Of a DNA stretch of 40,147 nt, positions 24,599 through 32,873 are shown in pieces. The position numbers and the translations under genes were made by a program. This DNA comes from Spirochaetaceae bacterium (lineage in GTDB: Bacteria > Spirochaetota > Spirochaetia > DSM-27196 > SLAA01), in NCBI GenBank assembly GCA_007695055.1, contig REEM01000097.1, forward strand, positions 1 to 40,147. Direction: 5' to 3'. The notes under the pieces are model-generated. The model did no database searches. It saw only the letters and a list, made by a program, of their open reading frames with translations, and had not been told where the DNA came from. Every line of letters starts with the position of its first letter. Position 1 is the stretch's first letter.

Positions 24599-26101
24599 TT
24601 ATTCGCTTTCCGTGGCAACAAAGAGCTGGATTGAGGGGGCTTGATCTATGCTCGCCCAGTCGTAGCCGGTTTCATTGAGACGTGCTTCAAGCGCAACCCG
24701 GTCCTCGGCCTCGAAACCTATCAAGACGTTGCCGGTATCACTTGCCTGATTCCGATAGTGAAAGGCGCTGATATTCCACTGAGTGCCAAGAGTTGCAAGG
24801 AAGTCACCCAAGGCGCTTGGTCGTTCAGGGAAATTGATCTGGTACAAGCGTTCATTCGCGGCTCCAGGCGCAACGCCACCAATCATATGTCGCACATGCT
24901 CCTTGGCAATATCGTCATCTGAGAGATCTGTGTGCTCATATCCAATCTCGTTGAGCTTATTCATGAGCGCCGCCTTGTCCTTCGCACTGGCAACGCTAAT
25001 TCCCAGAAGCACATGCGCCTTGCGGCGACTACTGAGCCGATAATTGAACTCGGTAATGCTGTGGTCGCCCAAGAGGTCGGAACAGAAATGCCGGAGCGCT
25101 CCTGCTTTTTCCGGCATGGTCACGGCTACAAGCACCTCACGCCCAGACCCAATGAGGGTTCGCTCGGCCACCTGCTGCAGCCGTTCAAAGCTCACGTTTG
25201 CGCCAGAACAAATAGCCACCACCTGGGCGTTTGAAGGAAGATCTGCCTGCATAACTCCCGCGGCCGCCAGCGCCCCCGCAGGTTCAACAATACTGCGGGT
25301 ATCTTCAAACACCGCTTTAATTGCCGCACATATCTCGTCCGTACTTACCGTGACGAGCCGGTCTACATATTTGGAAACAAGAGCAAAGGTGTGGACACCG
25401 GCCTGTTTTACCGCGACTCCGTCGGCGAAAATTCCAACATGCCCCAAGATGACGCGTTCCTTGGCTTCAAGTGATACCTGCATCACATTACTGTCGGCTG
25501 GCTCAACACCAATGACCTGAATGTCGGGGCGCAGCTGCTTCACGTACATCGCTATGCCAGAAATGAGCCCGCCTCCGCCGACAGGAACAAAAATGTGCGT
25601 CGTGTCAGGCAGCTGCTCCAGTATCTCCCTTCCAATTGTTCCCTGGCCTGCAATAACGAGGGGGTCGTCAAAAGGGTGCACAAATGTGGCCCCGGACTCA
25701 GCCTCAAGCACCTTGGCGTAGGTGTAGGCGTCGCTGAAGCTGTCGCCGACAAGCACAACCTCGGCCCCATGGCCCTTGACCGCCTCAACCTTAATGGCTG
25801 GCGTGGTCTTTGGCATGACAATCATGGCATGCACACCTAACTTTTTGGCGCTGAGTGCAACCCCTTGTGCATGGTTTCCGGCGCTGGCAGCAATAATTCC
25901 GCGCGCCCGCTCATCCTCGGTCAGGTTGGCAACTTTGTTGTAGGCTCCCCGCAGTTTAAAGGAGTTGACCGGCTGCAAATCTTCGCGTTTGAGGTAGATG
26001 TCGGCGCCCGCAGCCGTAGAGAGCTTTGGGGCGCGCGTCAGCGGCGACTCAATTGCGACGTCATATACGCGCGCGAGAAGAATACTTTTTATGTCGTCCA
26101 C
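24599..26101 (-). CDS. ilvA: Threonine ammonia-lyase (threonine dehydratase), biosynthetic type
   Basis: 500 residues from GTG 26101, with GGAGGAG 8 nt before; a TTG at 26125 is unlikely. PLP enzyme giving 2-oxobutanoate for isoleucine. PLP lysine K49 in VNSFKLRGAY, Gly-rich phosphate loop PVGGGGLISGIA, and a C-terminal Ser/Cys in ICSGANVSFERL. After about residue 325 come two ACT-like regulatory repeats (AVTMPEKAGALRHFC... and INFPERPSALGDFLATL), as in isoleucine-inhibited IlvA. Last gene of the creatininase-icd-VOC-ilvA operon, beginning 1 nt past the VOC stop. No other isoleucine genes are here. Confidence 0.95.
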   Translation of the reverse strand: MDDIKSILLARVYDVAIESPLTRAPKLSTAAGADIYLKREDLQPVNSFKLRGAYNKVANLTEDERARGIIAASAGNHAQGVALSAKKLGVHAMIVMPKTTPAIKVEAVKGHGAEVVLVGDSFSDAYTYAKVLEAESGATFVHPFDDPLVIAGQGTIGREILEQLPDTTHIFVPVGGGGLISGIAMYVKQLRPDIQVIGVEPADSNVMQVSLEAKERVILGHVGIFADGVAVKQAGVHTFALVSKYVDRLVTVSTDEICAAIKAVFEDTRSIVEPAGALAAAGVMQADLPSNAQVVAICSGANVSFERLQQVAERTLIGSGREVLVAVTMPEKAGALRHFCSDLLGDHSITEFNYRLSSRRKAHVLLGISVASAKDKAALMNKLNEIGYEHTDLSDDDIAKEHVRHMIGGVAPGAANERLYQINFPERPSALGDFLATLGTQWNISAFHYRNQASDTGNVLIGFEAEDRVALEARLNETGYDWASIDQAPSIQLFVATESE

Positions 26102-26102
26102 C

Positions 26103-26486
26103 TCAGCTACTCCTCCGTTCGACAAGCTGAATCAGCAAGCCGTCCGGGTCAAGAATATACATGAAACGGATCGACGGGTTCGGCTGTATGGGGCCTGCAT
26201 GAATAGGGATGTTGTGCTTGCTCAATACTTCACCAAAGCCCTCAAGCGACGGCACCTCAAAGCCCAGCGAGATATCCTTGCCGAAGCTCATATCCGCGGT
26301 CTCATGCGGCTCGCTGTTCTGCACCAACTCAACCTGGGTCTCAGAGTCCTCCCCCGCCAGAAAAGCAAGCTCACGGGTCGGAATGGGCTTGACCCGCCGC
26401 ACAAGCTGCAGCCCAAGAAGCTCTTGATAGAACCTCAGAGATGAATCGATGTCCTTCACATGGAGGGTGACCCAACAGAACTTCAC
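26103..26486 (-). CDS. VOC-superfamily (glyoxalase I-like) protein
   Basis: 127 residues, two beta-alpha-beta-beta-beta modules. It resembles lactoylglutathione lyase: H9 in [23 protein letters not shown]53 in QVELVQ and E123 in IQLVERR correspond to three of the four metal ligands of glyoxalase I. The fourth, normally His in a G-H-I-A-F-x-V strand, reads K-D71-I-S-L-G-F. This change makes a canonical glyoxalase I assignment doubtful; another VOC lyase or epimerase is possible. It overlaps icd by 4 nt and precedes ilvA by 1 nt, so it is in a tight metabolic operon. Confidence 0.82.
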   Translation of the reverse strand: MKFCWVTLHVKDIDSSLRFYQELLGLQLVRRVKPIPTRELAFLAGEDSETQVELVQNSEPHETADMSFGKDISLGFEVPSLEGFGEVLSKHNIPIHAGPIQPNPSIRFMYILDPDGLLIQLVERRSS

Positions 26487-28750
26487 TGCTCCCCCTGCAG
26501 TGCTTCCAGGGAAACATCCGAGAAACCGGACAGGATAGTGTTCAGCGTAGCGCTTGGCCGCATGGCTACCTCGGCTTTCTTGTGGTCCGGTCTATAGTAG
26601 CCGCCCAGATCCACCGGTGCGCCCTGGGCGTCCTCAAGCTCCTTAAGAATCTGCTCCTCGGCCGCACCAAGCTCCTGAGCCAAGGCGTTAAAGCGCTGCT
26701 TGAGTTCGGCGTTTTCCGCCGTTTCCGCCATTGCGCGGCTCCAGTACAGCGCAAGGTAGTAGTGGCTCCCGCGGTTATCAAGCTCCTTTACCTTGCGTGA
26801 GGGCGACTTCCCGTTCTTAAGCCACTCGCCGGTTGCACGGTCCAGCGTCTCAGCCAGCAGTTGTGCCCCCTGGTTGTCAAAGGCGCGCGCCAAGTGCTCC
26901 AGTGAAACAGCCAGGGCCAGAAACTCACCCAGCGAGTCCCAACGGAGGTGCCCTTCCTTAACCATTTGTTGCACGTGTTTCGGTGCCGAACCACCCGCGC
27001 CGGTCTCAAACAGTCCGCCGCCTTTCATCAGCGGCACTATGGAGAGCATTTTTGCACTGGTTCCAACCTCAAGAATGGGGAAAAGATCGGTAAGGTAGTC
27101 GCGAAGGACATTACCGGTCACCGAGATTGTGTCCTCTCCGCGCCGCGCCCTATCAACAGACAGCTGCGTGGCGGCTGCGGGCGCCATAATGCGGATATCG
27201 AGCCCAGTTGTGTCATGCTCCGGCAGATAGGCATTCACCTTCTTTATGAGCTCAGCATCATGGGCGCGCTGCTCGTCCAACCAGAACACGGCAGGTGTGC
27301 TGCTCAGCCGCGCCCGCTCCACCGCAAGCCGCACCCAGTCGCGCACTGCCGCATCCTTGACCTGGCACATGCGGAAAATGTCCCCGGTCGCGACGGCCTG
27401 CTCCAGCAACAGCTGCCCGTCCTGGTCCAGCACCTCGACCCTGCCGGGGCCGGTAATTTCAAAGGTCTTGTCATGAGAGCCATACTCCTCTGCCTTCTGC
27501 GCCATGAGACCCACGTTCGGCACACTGCCCATGGTTCGCGGGTCAAAGGCGCCGTGGCGCTTGCAGTCCTCAATGACGGTTTGATACACCCCGGCGTAGG
27601 AGCGGTCCGGAATGACGAACTTGGTGTCAGCGGCACGGCCGTCCGGCCCCCAGGTTTGTCCGGAAGCCCGAATTGCAGCGGGCATGGTGGCGTCAATAAT
27701 GAAGTCACTTGGTACATGAAAGTTGGTTATGCCCCTGTCGGAGTCCACCATTGAAACCTCTGGGCCTTGGGAAAGACAGAGTTCGATATCGGACTTAATG
27801 GCTGCTTGCTCGGCTTCGGGCAAGGACTCAATTCGTGCGAGCAGGTCCCCAAGCCCGTTGTTCGGACTAACCCGGAGGCGCTCAAAGGTGCCAGCGTACT
27901 TCTCAAAGACGTCCTGGAAAAACACCGACACGACATGCCCAAAAATGATGGGGTCCGAGACCTTCATCATGGTTGCTTTCAGATGTACCGAGAAGAGCAC
28001 CCCTTGTTCCTTGGCTGACTGAATCTCCTTGGCTAAGAACTCGCGGAGCGCGGCTCGGCGCATGACGGCCGCGTCTATGACCTCTCCCGCATTAAGTTTC
28101 ACTCCGTCTTTAAGCACTACCGCTTCGGCGACTTCATCCTCGCCCGCTGGCACAAAGCATATTGTTGCGGTACCGTCGGCCGCGACCGTTGTAGATTTCT
28201 CACTTCCGAAGTAGTCGCCCTCCTGCATGCTCGCAACGTGGGACTTTGAGTCTGGAGTCCATGCCCCCATTGAATGAGGATAAATGCGGGCGTATTCTTT
28301 GACCGACCGTGGCGCCCGTCGGTCTGAGTTTCCCTCACGCAACACCGGATTCACGGCACTACCCTTAATCCGGTCATACCGCTCACGGATTGAGATTTCT
28401 TCCTCGGTATGCGGTTCCTCAGGATAATTGGGGATATCGTAACCCTGCTGCTGCAGCTCAGCTATTGCGGCCCGCAGCTGCGGTAAGGAGGCACTGATGT
28501 TGGGCAACTTAATGATGTTGGCATCCGGCTGCAAAACGAGCTTACTGAGCTCGGCTAAATCGTCCGGCACGCGCTGCTGAGGGCTGAGCCGCTCCGGGAA
28601 GGCCCCCAGAATCCGGCCTGCCACCGAGATATCACGGGTCTCAACGCCCACTCCCACGGCATCTACAAAGGTCTTAATGATTGGCAACAGTGAATAAGTG
28701 GCCAAGGCCGGGGCTTCATCGGTCTGTGTATAAATAATTGCTTGTTTCAT
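26483..28750 (-). CDS. icd: Monomeric NADP-dependent isocitrate dehydrogenase
   Basis: 755 residues, the large monomeric type (about 740 in family), converting isocitrate to 2-oxoglutarate with NADP. The N-terminus ([24 protein letters not shown]) is diagnostic. Further family blocks: [87 protein letters not shown] and [31 protein letters not shown] with NADP contacts. ATG 28750 has no adjacent ribosome site; a strong AGGAGG lies 42 nt upstream across a hairpin. Second gene after the creatininase gene, overlapping the VOC gene by 4 nt. Confidence 0.97.
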   Translation of the reverse strand: MKQAIIYTQTDEAPALATYSLLPIIKTFVDAVGVGVETRDISVAGRILGAFPERLSPQQRVPDDLAELSKLVLQPDANIIKLPNISASLPQLRAAIAELQQQGYDIPNYPEEPHTEEEISIRERYDRIKGSAVNPVLREGNSDRRAPRSVKEYARIYPHSMGAWTPDSKSHVASMQEGDYFGSEKSTTVAADGTATICFVPAGEDEVAEAVVLKDGVKLNAGEVIDAAVMRRAALREFLAKEIQSAKEQGVLFSVHLKATMMKVSDPIIFGHVVSVFFQDVFEKYAGTFERLRVSPNNGLGDLLARIESLPEAEQAAIKSDIELCLSQGPEVSMVDSDRGITNFHVPSDFIIDATMPAAIRASGQTWGPDGRAADTKFVIPDRSYAGVYQTVIEDCKRHGAFDPRTMGSVPNVGLMAQKAEEYGSHDKTFEITGPGRVEVLDQDGQLLLEQAVATGDIFRMCQVKDAAVRDWVRLAVERARLSSTPAVFWLDEQRAHDAELIKKVNAYLPEHDTTGLDIRIMAPAAATQLSVDRARRGEDTISVTGNVLRDYLTDLFPILEVGTSAKMLSIVPLMKGGGLFETGAGGSAPKHVQQMVKEGHLRWDSLGEFLALAVSLEHLARAFDNQGAQLLAETLDRATGEWLKNGKSPSRKVKELDNRGSHYYLALYWSRAMAETAENAELKQRFNALAQELGAAEEQILKELEDAQGAPVDLGGYYRPDHKKAEVAMRPSATLNTILSGFSDVSLEALQGEQ

Positions 28751-28798
28751 AGTGAGAGTAATGATAACAAAAAAAACCCTTTATGGTTATCACCTCCT
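28750..28798 (-). promoter_or_regulatory. Split ribosome-binding region of icd
   Basis: Minus strand order: AGGAGG (28798-28793, overlapping the upstream stop), TGATAAC, a 17-nt loop with T8, GTTATCA, 11 nt, ATG 28750. The perfect 7-bp stem (28792-28786 with 28768-28762) would bring the Shine-Dalgarno to 11 nt from the start. Alternatively TATCAT (28766-28761) is a -10 box for a near-leaderless mRNA. Confidence 0.45.
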
Positions 28799-29564
28799 AC
28801 TCTTTGTACAGCTCGTTCGTGTCAGCCGCAGCAAGCTCAACCAAAAACCCAGCAATACGTGCCGTAACCGCACGCGTGAACTCCGAACCCTTCTCGGCCG
28901 ATGCCGCCTGCGGATTCCCAATCCCAGTGTCGACCGAAACCTTGTCCCAGGGCCGTGGCGCCCAGGCCCATCCTTCCCGAAAGGCGGTAATGCGGGATGC
29001 CCGCTCGTGGCCATCCCCAGCCTCGGCAAGCGGCAGCACCCAGTCGGGAGCAATGGACTGCATTACGCTGGTCTCGAGCTCCCCGGCATGGTCACCGGGT
29101 TCGCCAAAGTAGAGATTTGGGTCAACAACCCTATACCAGTTGAGGGTGCAGAGAAATAGTTCTAGTTTTGGTTGCAGCTCGCGGATCATCTGGCGAAAGT
29201 CGTTTCCGCCATGGCCATTGAGTATCACCAGCTTGCGAACTCCCTGTGCGGAAATTGCCGTGGCCAGGTCGGACAGCACCGCTGCTTGGGTGCTGGGATT
29301 CATGTTGAGACAGAAGGGAATACTCAGTTGTCCGGTTTGGACCCCAAAAGGAACTGTGGGCAGTACCATTACTCGCGCCCCAGCCTCCCAAGCCTGACGG
29401 GCCGACTCAGCTGCAATGAAGTCACACTGGAGCGTGTCAGTACCGTAAGGAAGATGGTAGTTATGGGCCTCGGTCGCCCCCCAGGGAAGAATTGCCAGCT
29501 CGTAGCGAGTATTCATTACCGTTTTCCAGGTAGTCTCGGTTAAGATGTACGGTCGTGCTGCCAT
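28797..29564 (-). CDS. Creatininase-family amidohydrolase
   Basis: 255 residues from ATG 29564 (GGGAGGG before it). Metal-dependent cyclic amide hydrolase fold. Ligand motifs: E32 and H34 (WGATEAHNYH), D43 (LPYGTDT), H118 (VILNGHGGND) and a Glu in HAGELETS. The family includes creatininase, the riboflavin/F420 pathway formamide hydrolase ArfB and mycofactocin MftE; residues alone do not decide the substrate, and none of those pathways is visible nearby. First gene of the operon with icd, the VOC protein and ilvA. Its stop codon overlaps the strong Shine-Dalgarno that serves icd. Confidence 0.88.
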   Translation of the reverse strand: MAARPYILTETTWKTVMNTRYELAILPWGATEAHNYHLPYGTDTLQCDFIAAESARQAWEAGARVMVLPTVPFGVQTGQLSIPFCLNMNPSTQAAVLSDLATAISAQGVRKLVILNGHGGNDFRQMIRELQPKLELFLCTLNWYRVVDPNLYFGEPGDHAGELETSVMQSIAPDWVLPLAEAGDGHERASRITAFREGWAWAPRPWDKVSVDTGIGNPQAASAEKGSEFTRAVTARIAGFLVELAAADTNELYKE

Positions 29565-29602
29565 AGCTCCCTCCCTCAAACAATTTCAATCCATGCTCAG
29601 AC

Positions 29603-29644
29603 TCGCGTGAGATAATACCACAAAACTAGTAATATCTCACGCGA
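29603..29644. promoter_or_regulatory. Perfect 12-bp inverted repeat over the creatininase-icd promoter
   Basis: TCGCGTGAGATA (29603-29614) and TATCTCACGCGA (29633-29644) are separated by 18 bp. On the minus strand GTGAGA (29640-29635), 17 bp, TATTAT (29617-29612) forms a promoter whose -35 lies in one arm and whose -10 enters the other. Arm centres are 30 bp apart, about three helical turns. A repressor site is likely. Confidence 0.65.
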
Positions 29645-29702
29645 ACCTGATACTCCCGGCAATTCCAAATGTGGGCGGGCCGGTGGCGTTCAGAACATGA
29701 TT

Positions 29703-29737
29703 GAGTTCACGAACAGTTCATAATGTTGAGGTATGTT
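29703..29737 (+). promoter_or_regulatory. Pho-box-like direct repeats and -10 of the response-regulator operon
   Basis: GAGTTCA-CGAA (29703-29713) and CAGTTCA-TAAT (29714-29724) are 11-bp direct repeats in the 7+4 layout used by PhoB/OmpR-type regulators. TATGTT (29732-29737) follows 11 nt after the second AGTTCA. There is no good -35, as expected for an activated promoter. Autoregulation by the encoded regulator is likely. Confidence 0.5.
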
Positions 29738-29765
29738 CGGTGACAGAACACGGGAGGTGCCGGAC

Positions 29766-30440
29766 ATGTTTACCCTGCTTGTTGCTGAAGATGACAAGAA
29801 CCTGCAAAAGTTAATGGCTGCCATACTCCGACAGAATGGATATAACGTAATCACTGCCGATGACGGACTGAGCGCTTTGAATATCCTGTATGAAACTCAT
29901 GTAGATCTTCTTATTTGTGACATCATGATGCCCAAGATGAACGGCTACGAGCTGACTCAGGACATCCGGCAGGCTAAGCTGTCCTTGCCCATTCTCATGG
30001 TGACCGCCAAGGAGACGCTGGACGACAAGCGAAAAGGCTTTTACCTCGGCACCGACGACTACATGGTAAAGCCCATAGACATGGACGAGATGCTGCTGAG
30101 AGTGACCGCGCTCCTCAGACGCTCGCGCATAAGCACCGAGCGCAAGCTGCTTATTGGGAATGTCGAACTCAACTACGACTCACTCACCATGAGTCGTGAC
30201 GGCACCGCTGCAAGCATGCCTCACAAAGAATTCCTGCTCCTCTTTAAGCTCCTCAGTTACCCGGGCCAGATTTTCACCCGGCAACAGCTTATGGATGAGA
30301 TCTGGGGAAAAGAGGTAGAGACCGATGAGCGAACCGTCGACGTGCACATTAAACGCCTGCGCGAGAAACTCAGGGGAGATGAAGAGTTTGAAATACAGAC
30401 GGTTCGAGGCCTTGGGTATAGGGCGGAACGCGTGCAATGA
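29766..30440 (+). CDS. OmpR/PhoB-family response regulator
   Basis: 224 residues from ATG 29766 (GGGAGG before it); ATG 29733 is in frame but poorly placed. Receiver domain (about 3-115): acidic pair D9/D10, phospho-acceptor D52 (LLICDIMMPKMNG), T80 and K102 (MVKPID). C-terminal winged helix (about 130-222): FLLLFKLLSYPGQIFTRQQLMDEIWG and RTVDVHIKRLREKL, ending TVRGLGYR. Transcription factor activated by phosphorylation, paired with the histidine kinase that overlaps its stop by 4 nt. Direct repeats upstream suggest that it controls its own operon. Confidence 0.95.
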   Translation: MFTLLVAEDDKNLQKLMAAILRQNGYNVITADDGLSALNILYETHVDLLICDIMMPKMNGYELTQDIRQAKLSLPILMVTAKETLDDKRKGFYLGTDDYMVKPIDMDEMLLRVTALLRRSRISTERKLLIGNVELNYDSLTMSRDGTAASMPHKEFLLLFKLLSYPGQIFTRQQLMDEIWGKEVETDERTVDVHIKRLREKLRGDEEFEIQTVRGLGYRAERVQ

Positions 30441-31750
30441 ACAGAATAAGCATAAAGCTGGCATCATTTTTTCTGGGCATAGTCCTGGCCTCGACCGCGC
30501 TCTCTTTCGTGGCCGTCAGTCTTCTCTCACGCCAAGTTGCAGACGAGATTGCACTGTACCAGAAAGAACTGGCGCAGGCCATTCAGGAGCTGCGCGACAA
30601 GACATCTCTGAGCGTGGACGATATCGCAACAATTATGTCTACATCGACCTACGCAGTCAGGCACGTTGAGTTTGTTGATCCAGACGGCATTGACCCAGAT
30701 GACTTACTGAGCCTTCAAGAAGATAGGATAGTGCCGCTGCGCGAGGGGCGGCTCCGGGGAACTACCACCTTACTTCGACTGGGGGAGTCCTACATAAGCA
30801 TTGGTCTGCACCCGCAGCAAAGCGTCCTGAACATCATGGCCTCTCGCTTGTGGAGCTCACTCGTGCTCTATGTCGTCATTGCTGCCGCCTTGATCCTTGT
30901 TCTCACGAACAGGGTAGTCCACCCGGTACTGCAACTGACCAAGGCCACGCAGCAAGTCGCCAAGGGCGATTTTGCGGTTCAAATTGAGACACATCGCGAC
31001 GACGAAATAGGTCAGTTGACCTCAAACTTCAACCAGATGGTGCGCCAACTTCGCGAAATTGAGTACCTGCGAAAGGACTTCATCAGCAACGTATCACACG
31101 AAATAAAGACACCACTCGCCTCCATTCAGGGCTTTGCAAAGCTGCTCCAGCACGAAGGGATTTCAGAGGCCGAACGCGCCGAGTACACCGGAATCATTGC
31201 CGCCGAGGCGGGCAGACTGTCGCACCTCTCGTCGGCCATGCTGCGACTGTCTAAGCTGGAAAGTCTCAACTCCATTGAAGACCAGGCGGTGTTCGCCTTG
31301 GACGAGCAGATCAGACGCAGCATTGTGGTTTTAGAACCGCAGTGGAACCTGAAAGGCCTTCGCTTCAACATCGACCTTGCAAAAACCCAGGTTTCTGGAA
31401 ATGAAGAGCTTCTGCAGCAGGTGTGGTTGAACCTTCTTGGCAACGCAATCAAGTTTTCACCGGAAGGCGAACGAATTGATGTCGAGTTACGGCGGAAGGC
31501 CGACTCGGTTGAGGTTGCCATACGCGACTACGGAATAGGTATACAGGAAGAAGATCTGCCGCGCATTTTTGAGAAGTTCTTTCAGGTAGATCGCGCCCAC
31601 TCAGGTAAAGGAAGTGGTCTGGGGCTGTCTTTGGTACGGCGAATTATTGAACTGCACGGCGGTGATGTAGGGGTCGAAAGCGGTTCAGGCAAAGGCGCTA
31701 CCTTCACAACCACTCTACCAGCTGCTTTGCCAGCCACACCGTCTGTATGA
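30437..31750 (+). CDS. Membrane sensor histidine kinase
   Basis: 437 residues. TM1 about 7-29, extracytoplasmic sensor loop of about 110 residues with no recognisable fold, TM2 about 140-160, HAMP (about 160-212), HisKA with phospho-acceptor H221 (ISNVSHEIKTPLASIQGFAKLL), and HATPase_c with N box (LNLLGNAIKFS), G1 (RDYGIGI), F box and G2 (GKGSGLGLSLVRRI). Most like PhoR/WalK-type kinases of the OmpR group. Cognate regulator is the preceding gene. Its stop codon overlaps an upstream in-frame ATG of the alarmone synthetase gene, so the three form one operon. Confidence 0.95.
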   Translation: MNRISIKLASFFLGIVLASTALSFVAVSLLSRQVADEIALYQKELAQAIQELRDKTSLSVDDIATIMSTSTYAVRHVEFVDPDGIDPDDLLSLQEDRIVPLREGRLRGTTTLLRLGESYISIGLHPQQSVLNIMASRLWSSLVLYVVIAAALILVLTNRVVHPVLQLTKATQQVAKGDFAVQIETHRDDEIGQLTSNFNQMVRQLREIEYLRKDFISNVSHEIKTPLASIQGFAKLLQHEGISEAERAEYTGIIAAEAGRLSHLSSAMLRLSKLESLNSIEDQAVFALDEQIRRSIVVLEPQWNLKGLRFNIDLAKTQVSGNEELLQQVWLNLLGNAIKFSPEGERIDVELRRKADSVEVAIRDYGIGIQEEDLPRIFEKFFQVDRAHSGKGSGLGLSLVRRIIELHGGDVGVESGSGKGATFTTTLPAALPATPSV

Positions 31751-31773
31751 ATCCGTATGAAAAGGAGTTTTCT

Positions 31774-32493
31774 ATGAACACGCCCGCTGAATCTGCAACG
31801 CTCACCACGCAGCTGTATACCGACACCGACATCGATACCGACAGCGATGAGGTGCGAAACTCCAAGAAAATACTGTCCCGATTCCTGATTCGCTACACCT
31901 TTGCTCTCCAGGAGGTAAGCACCCGAATTGACATTCTTAAGCAGGAATTCCAGGTCATACATGAATACAGCCCCATTGAGCATGTTAAGCAACGAATTAA
32001 GACACCCGAGAGCATTATGCAGAAGGTGAAACGTCGCGGATATGATTGGTCTATACCTTCCATTCGGGAGAACATTCGGGACATTGCAGGAATCCGGGTT
32101 TCCTGCTCATTCATTTCGGACATTTACCGGGTCGCTGGCATGCTCGTACAGCAGCCCGATATCACGGTTGTCGAGTTCAAAGATTATATTGAACAACCAA
32201 AACTAAACGGATATCAAAGCCTGCATCTCACGGTGCTCATGCCGGTATACATGTCCGACAGAGTCGAAAGCGTGTATGTTGAGATTCAGCTTCGAACGGT
32301 AGCTATGGACTTCTGGGCTACCCTTGAGCACAAGATCTATTACAAGTACAACAAAGAAGTTCCGCAGCACCTCCGTGACGAACTGCACGAGGTCGCAGTG
32401 GATATTGAACGCCTGGACCAAAAGATGGAGCGTATTCACAAAGAGGTGCTGGCGGAGAAACTTGGTGGATCCGGGGATCGTCGCGGCCTGTGA
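31774..32493 (+). CDS. Small alarmone synthetase (RelQ/YjbM type)
   Basis: 239 residues from ATG 31774, with AAGGAG 6 nt before; ATG 31747 in frame is less likely. Single RelA/SpoT synthetase domain without the HD hydrolase, TGS or ACT parts of long Rel proteins. It transfers pyrophosphate from ATP to GDP or GTP, making (p)ppGpp. Motifs: EHVKQRIKTPESIMQKVKRRGY (69-90), RDIAGIRVSC (102-111), PKLNGYQSLHLTV (142-154), and catalytic E170 in EIQLRTVAMDFWATLEHKIYYKY. The N-terminal 30 residues are Asp/Thr rich. It follows a two-component pair, linking its dose to an external signal. Confidence 0.93.
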   Translation: MNTPAESATLTTQLYTDTDIDTDSDEVRNSKKILSRFLIRYTFALQEVSTRIDILKQEFQVIHEYSPIEHVKQRIKTPESIMQKVKRRGYDWSIPSIRENIRDIAGIRVSCSFISDIYRVAGMLVQQPDITVVEFKDYIEQPKLNGYQSLHLTVLMPVYMSDRVESVYVEIQLRTVAMDFWATLEHKIYYKYNKEVPQHLRDELHEVAVDIERLDQKMERIHKEVLAEKLGGSGDRRGL

Positions 32494-32523
32494 CTCCCCG
32501 TAGGCTGTGAACGGGTCTTTTTT
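32493..32523 (+). terminator. Rho-independent terminator of the sensor-alarmone operon
   Basis: CCCGT (32497-32501) pairs with ACGGG (32511-32515) around a 9-nt loop, followed by TC and T6 (32518-32523), directly after the stop codon. Short stem but good U-tract. Confidence 0.6.
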
Positions 32524-32566
32524 GGGGCAGTTGTGGTACCATGCAGCAAATGGAAAGATACTAAAG

Positions 32567-32824
32567 ATGCTAGTGACACGATTATCAACATGCTATATGA
32601 TTGGCCCTGAGAGTAAGACTCGCGACATCGTATGGACTGATTTTCACGGTTGATGACCTTGATTCGGTTTTATCTGACTCCGCCCGTAAAAATGCGTTGC
32701 CTTTTGAAATCGTGTTTGTTGGCTTGAGATACTGAAAGAAACCAACATTTTCGTTTGTCCGGAGCTGCCTCAATTTTTCTTTGGTGAATATCGTCAGAGA
32801 GAAATTCTCGCTTATCCTGGATAG
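32567..32824 (+). pseudogene. Possible decayed small gene (three out-of-phase segments)
   Basis: Protein-like stretches follow each other in changing frames: ATG 32567 to TGA 32653 (ending KTRDIVWTDFHG), then frame +1 relative to it to TGA 32735 (LIFTVDDLDSVLSDSARKN and LPFEIVFVGLRY), then the first frame again to TAG 32824 (ETNIFVCPELPQFFFGEY and RQREILAYPG). Joined they would give about 85 residues. I recognise no family. Two frameshifts would be needed, so this could be a remnant, or chance. It lies in the 380-bp gap before the RRM gene. Confidence 0.25.
32573..32601 (+). promoter_or_regulatory. Candidate promoter of the RRM gene with a long leader
   Basis: GTGACA (32573-32578; five of six), 17-bp spacer, TATGAT (32596-32601; five of six). 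Transcription from about 32608 gives a 265-nt leader before ATG 32874. The leader can form hairpins at 32809-32827 (CGCTTAT/ATAGGCG) and 32840-32859 (CTCGG/CCGAG). Confidence 0.5.
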
Positions 32825-32873
32825 GCGCAACACACAGACTCGGAATTGAAACACCGAGCAAAAGGATGCCATA

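Noticed and set aside
26948-27754. 268-codon + strand frame opposite icd
   Set aside because: Antisense to a strongly conserved enzyme; rich in His/Arg/Cys as expected of a reverse-frame shadow in GC-rich DNA.
28769-28776. T8 run before icd as a programmed frameshift site
   Set aside because: It lies outside any coding frame needed for IDH; the N-terminus at ATG 28750 already matches the family.
29688-29719. GTTC/GAAC palindromes as SOS (LexA) boxes
   Set aside because: None has the GAAC-N4-GTTC spacing, and no SOS gene follows; the 11-bp direct repeat reading fits better with an OmpR-type regulator.
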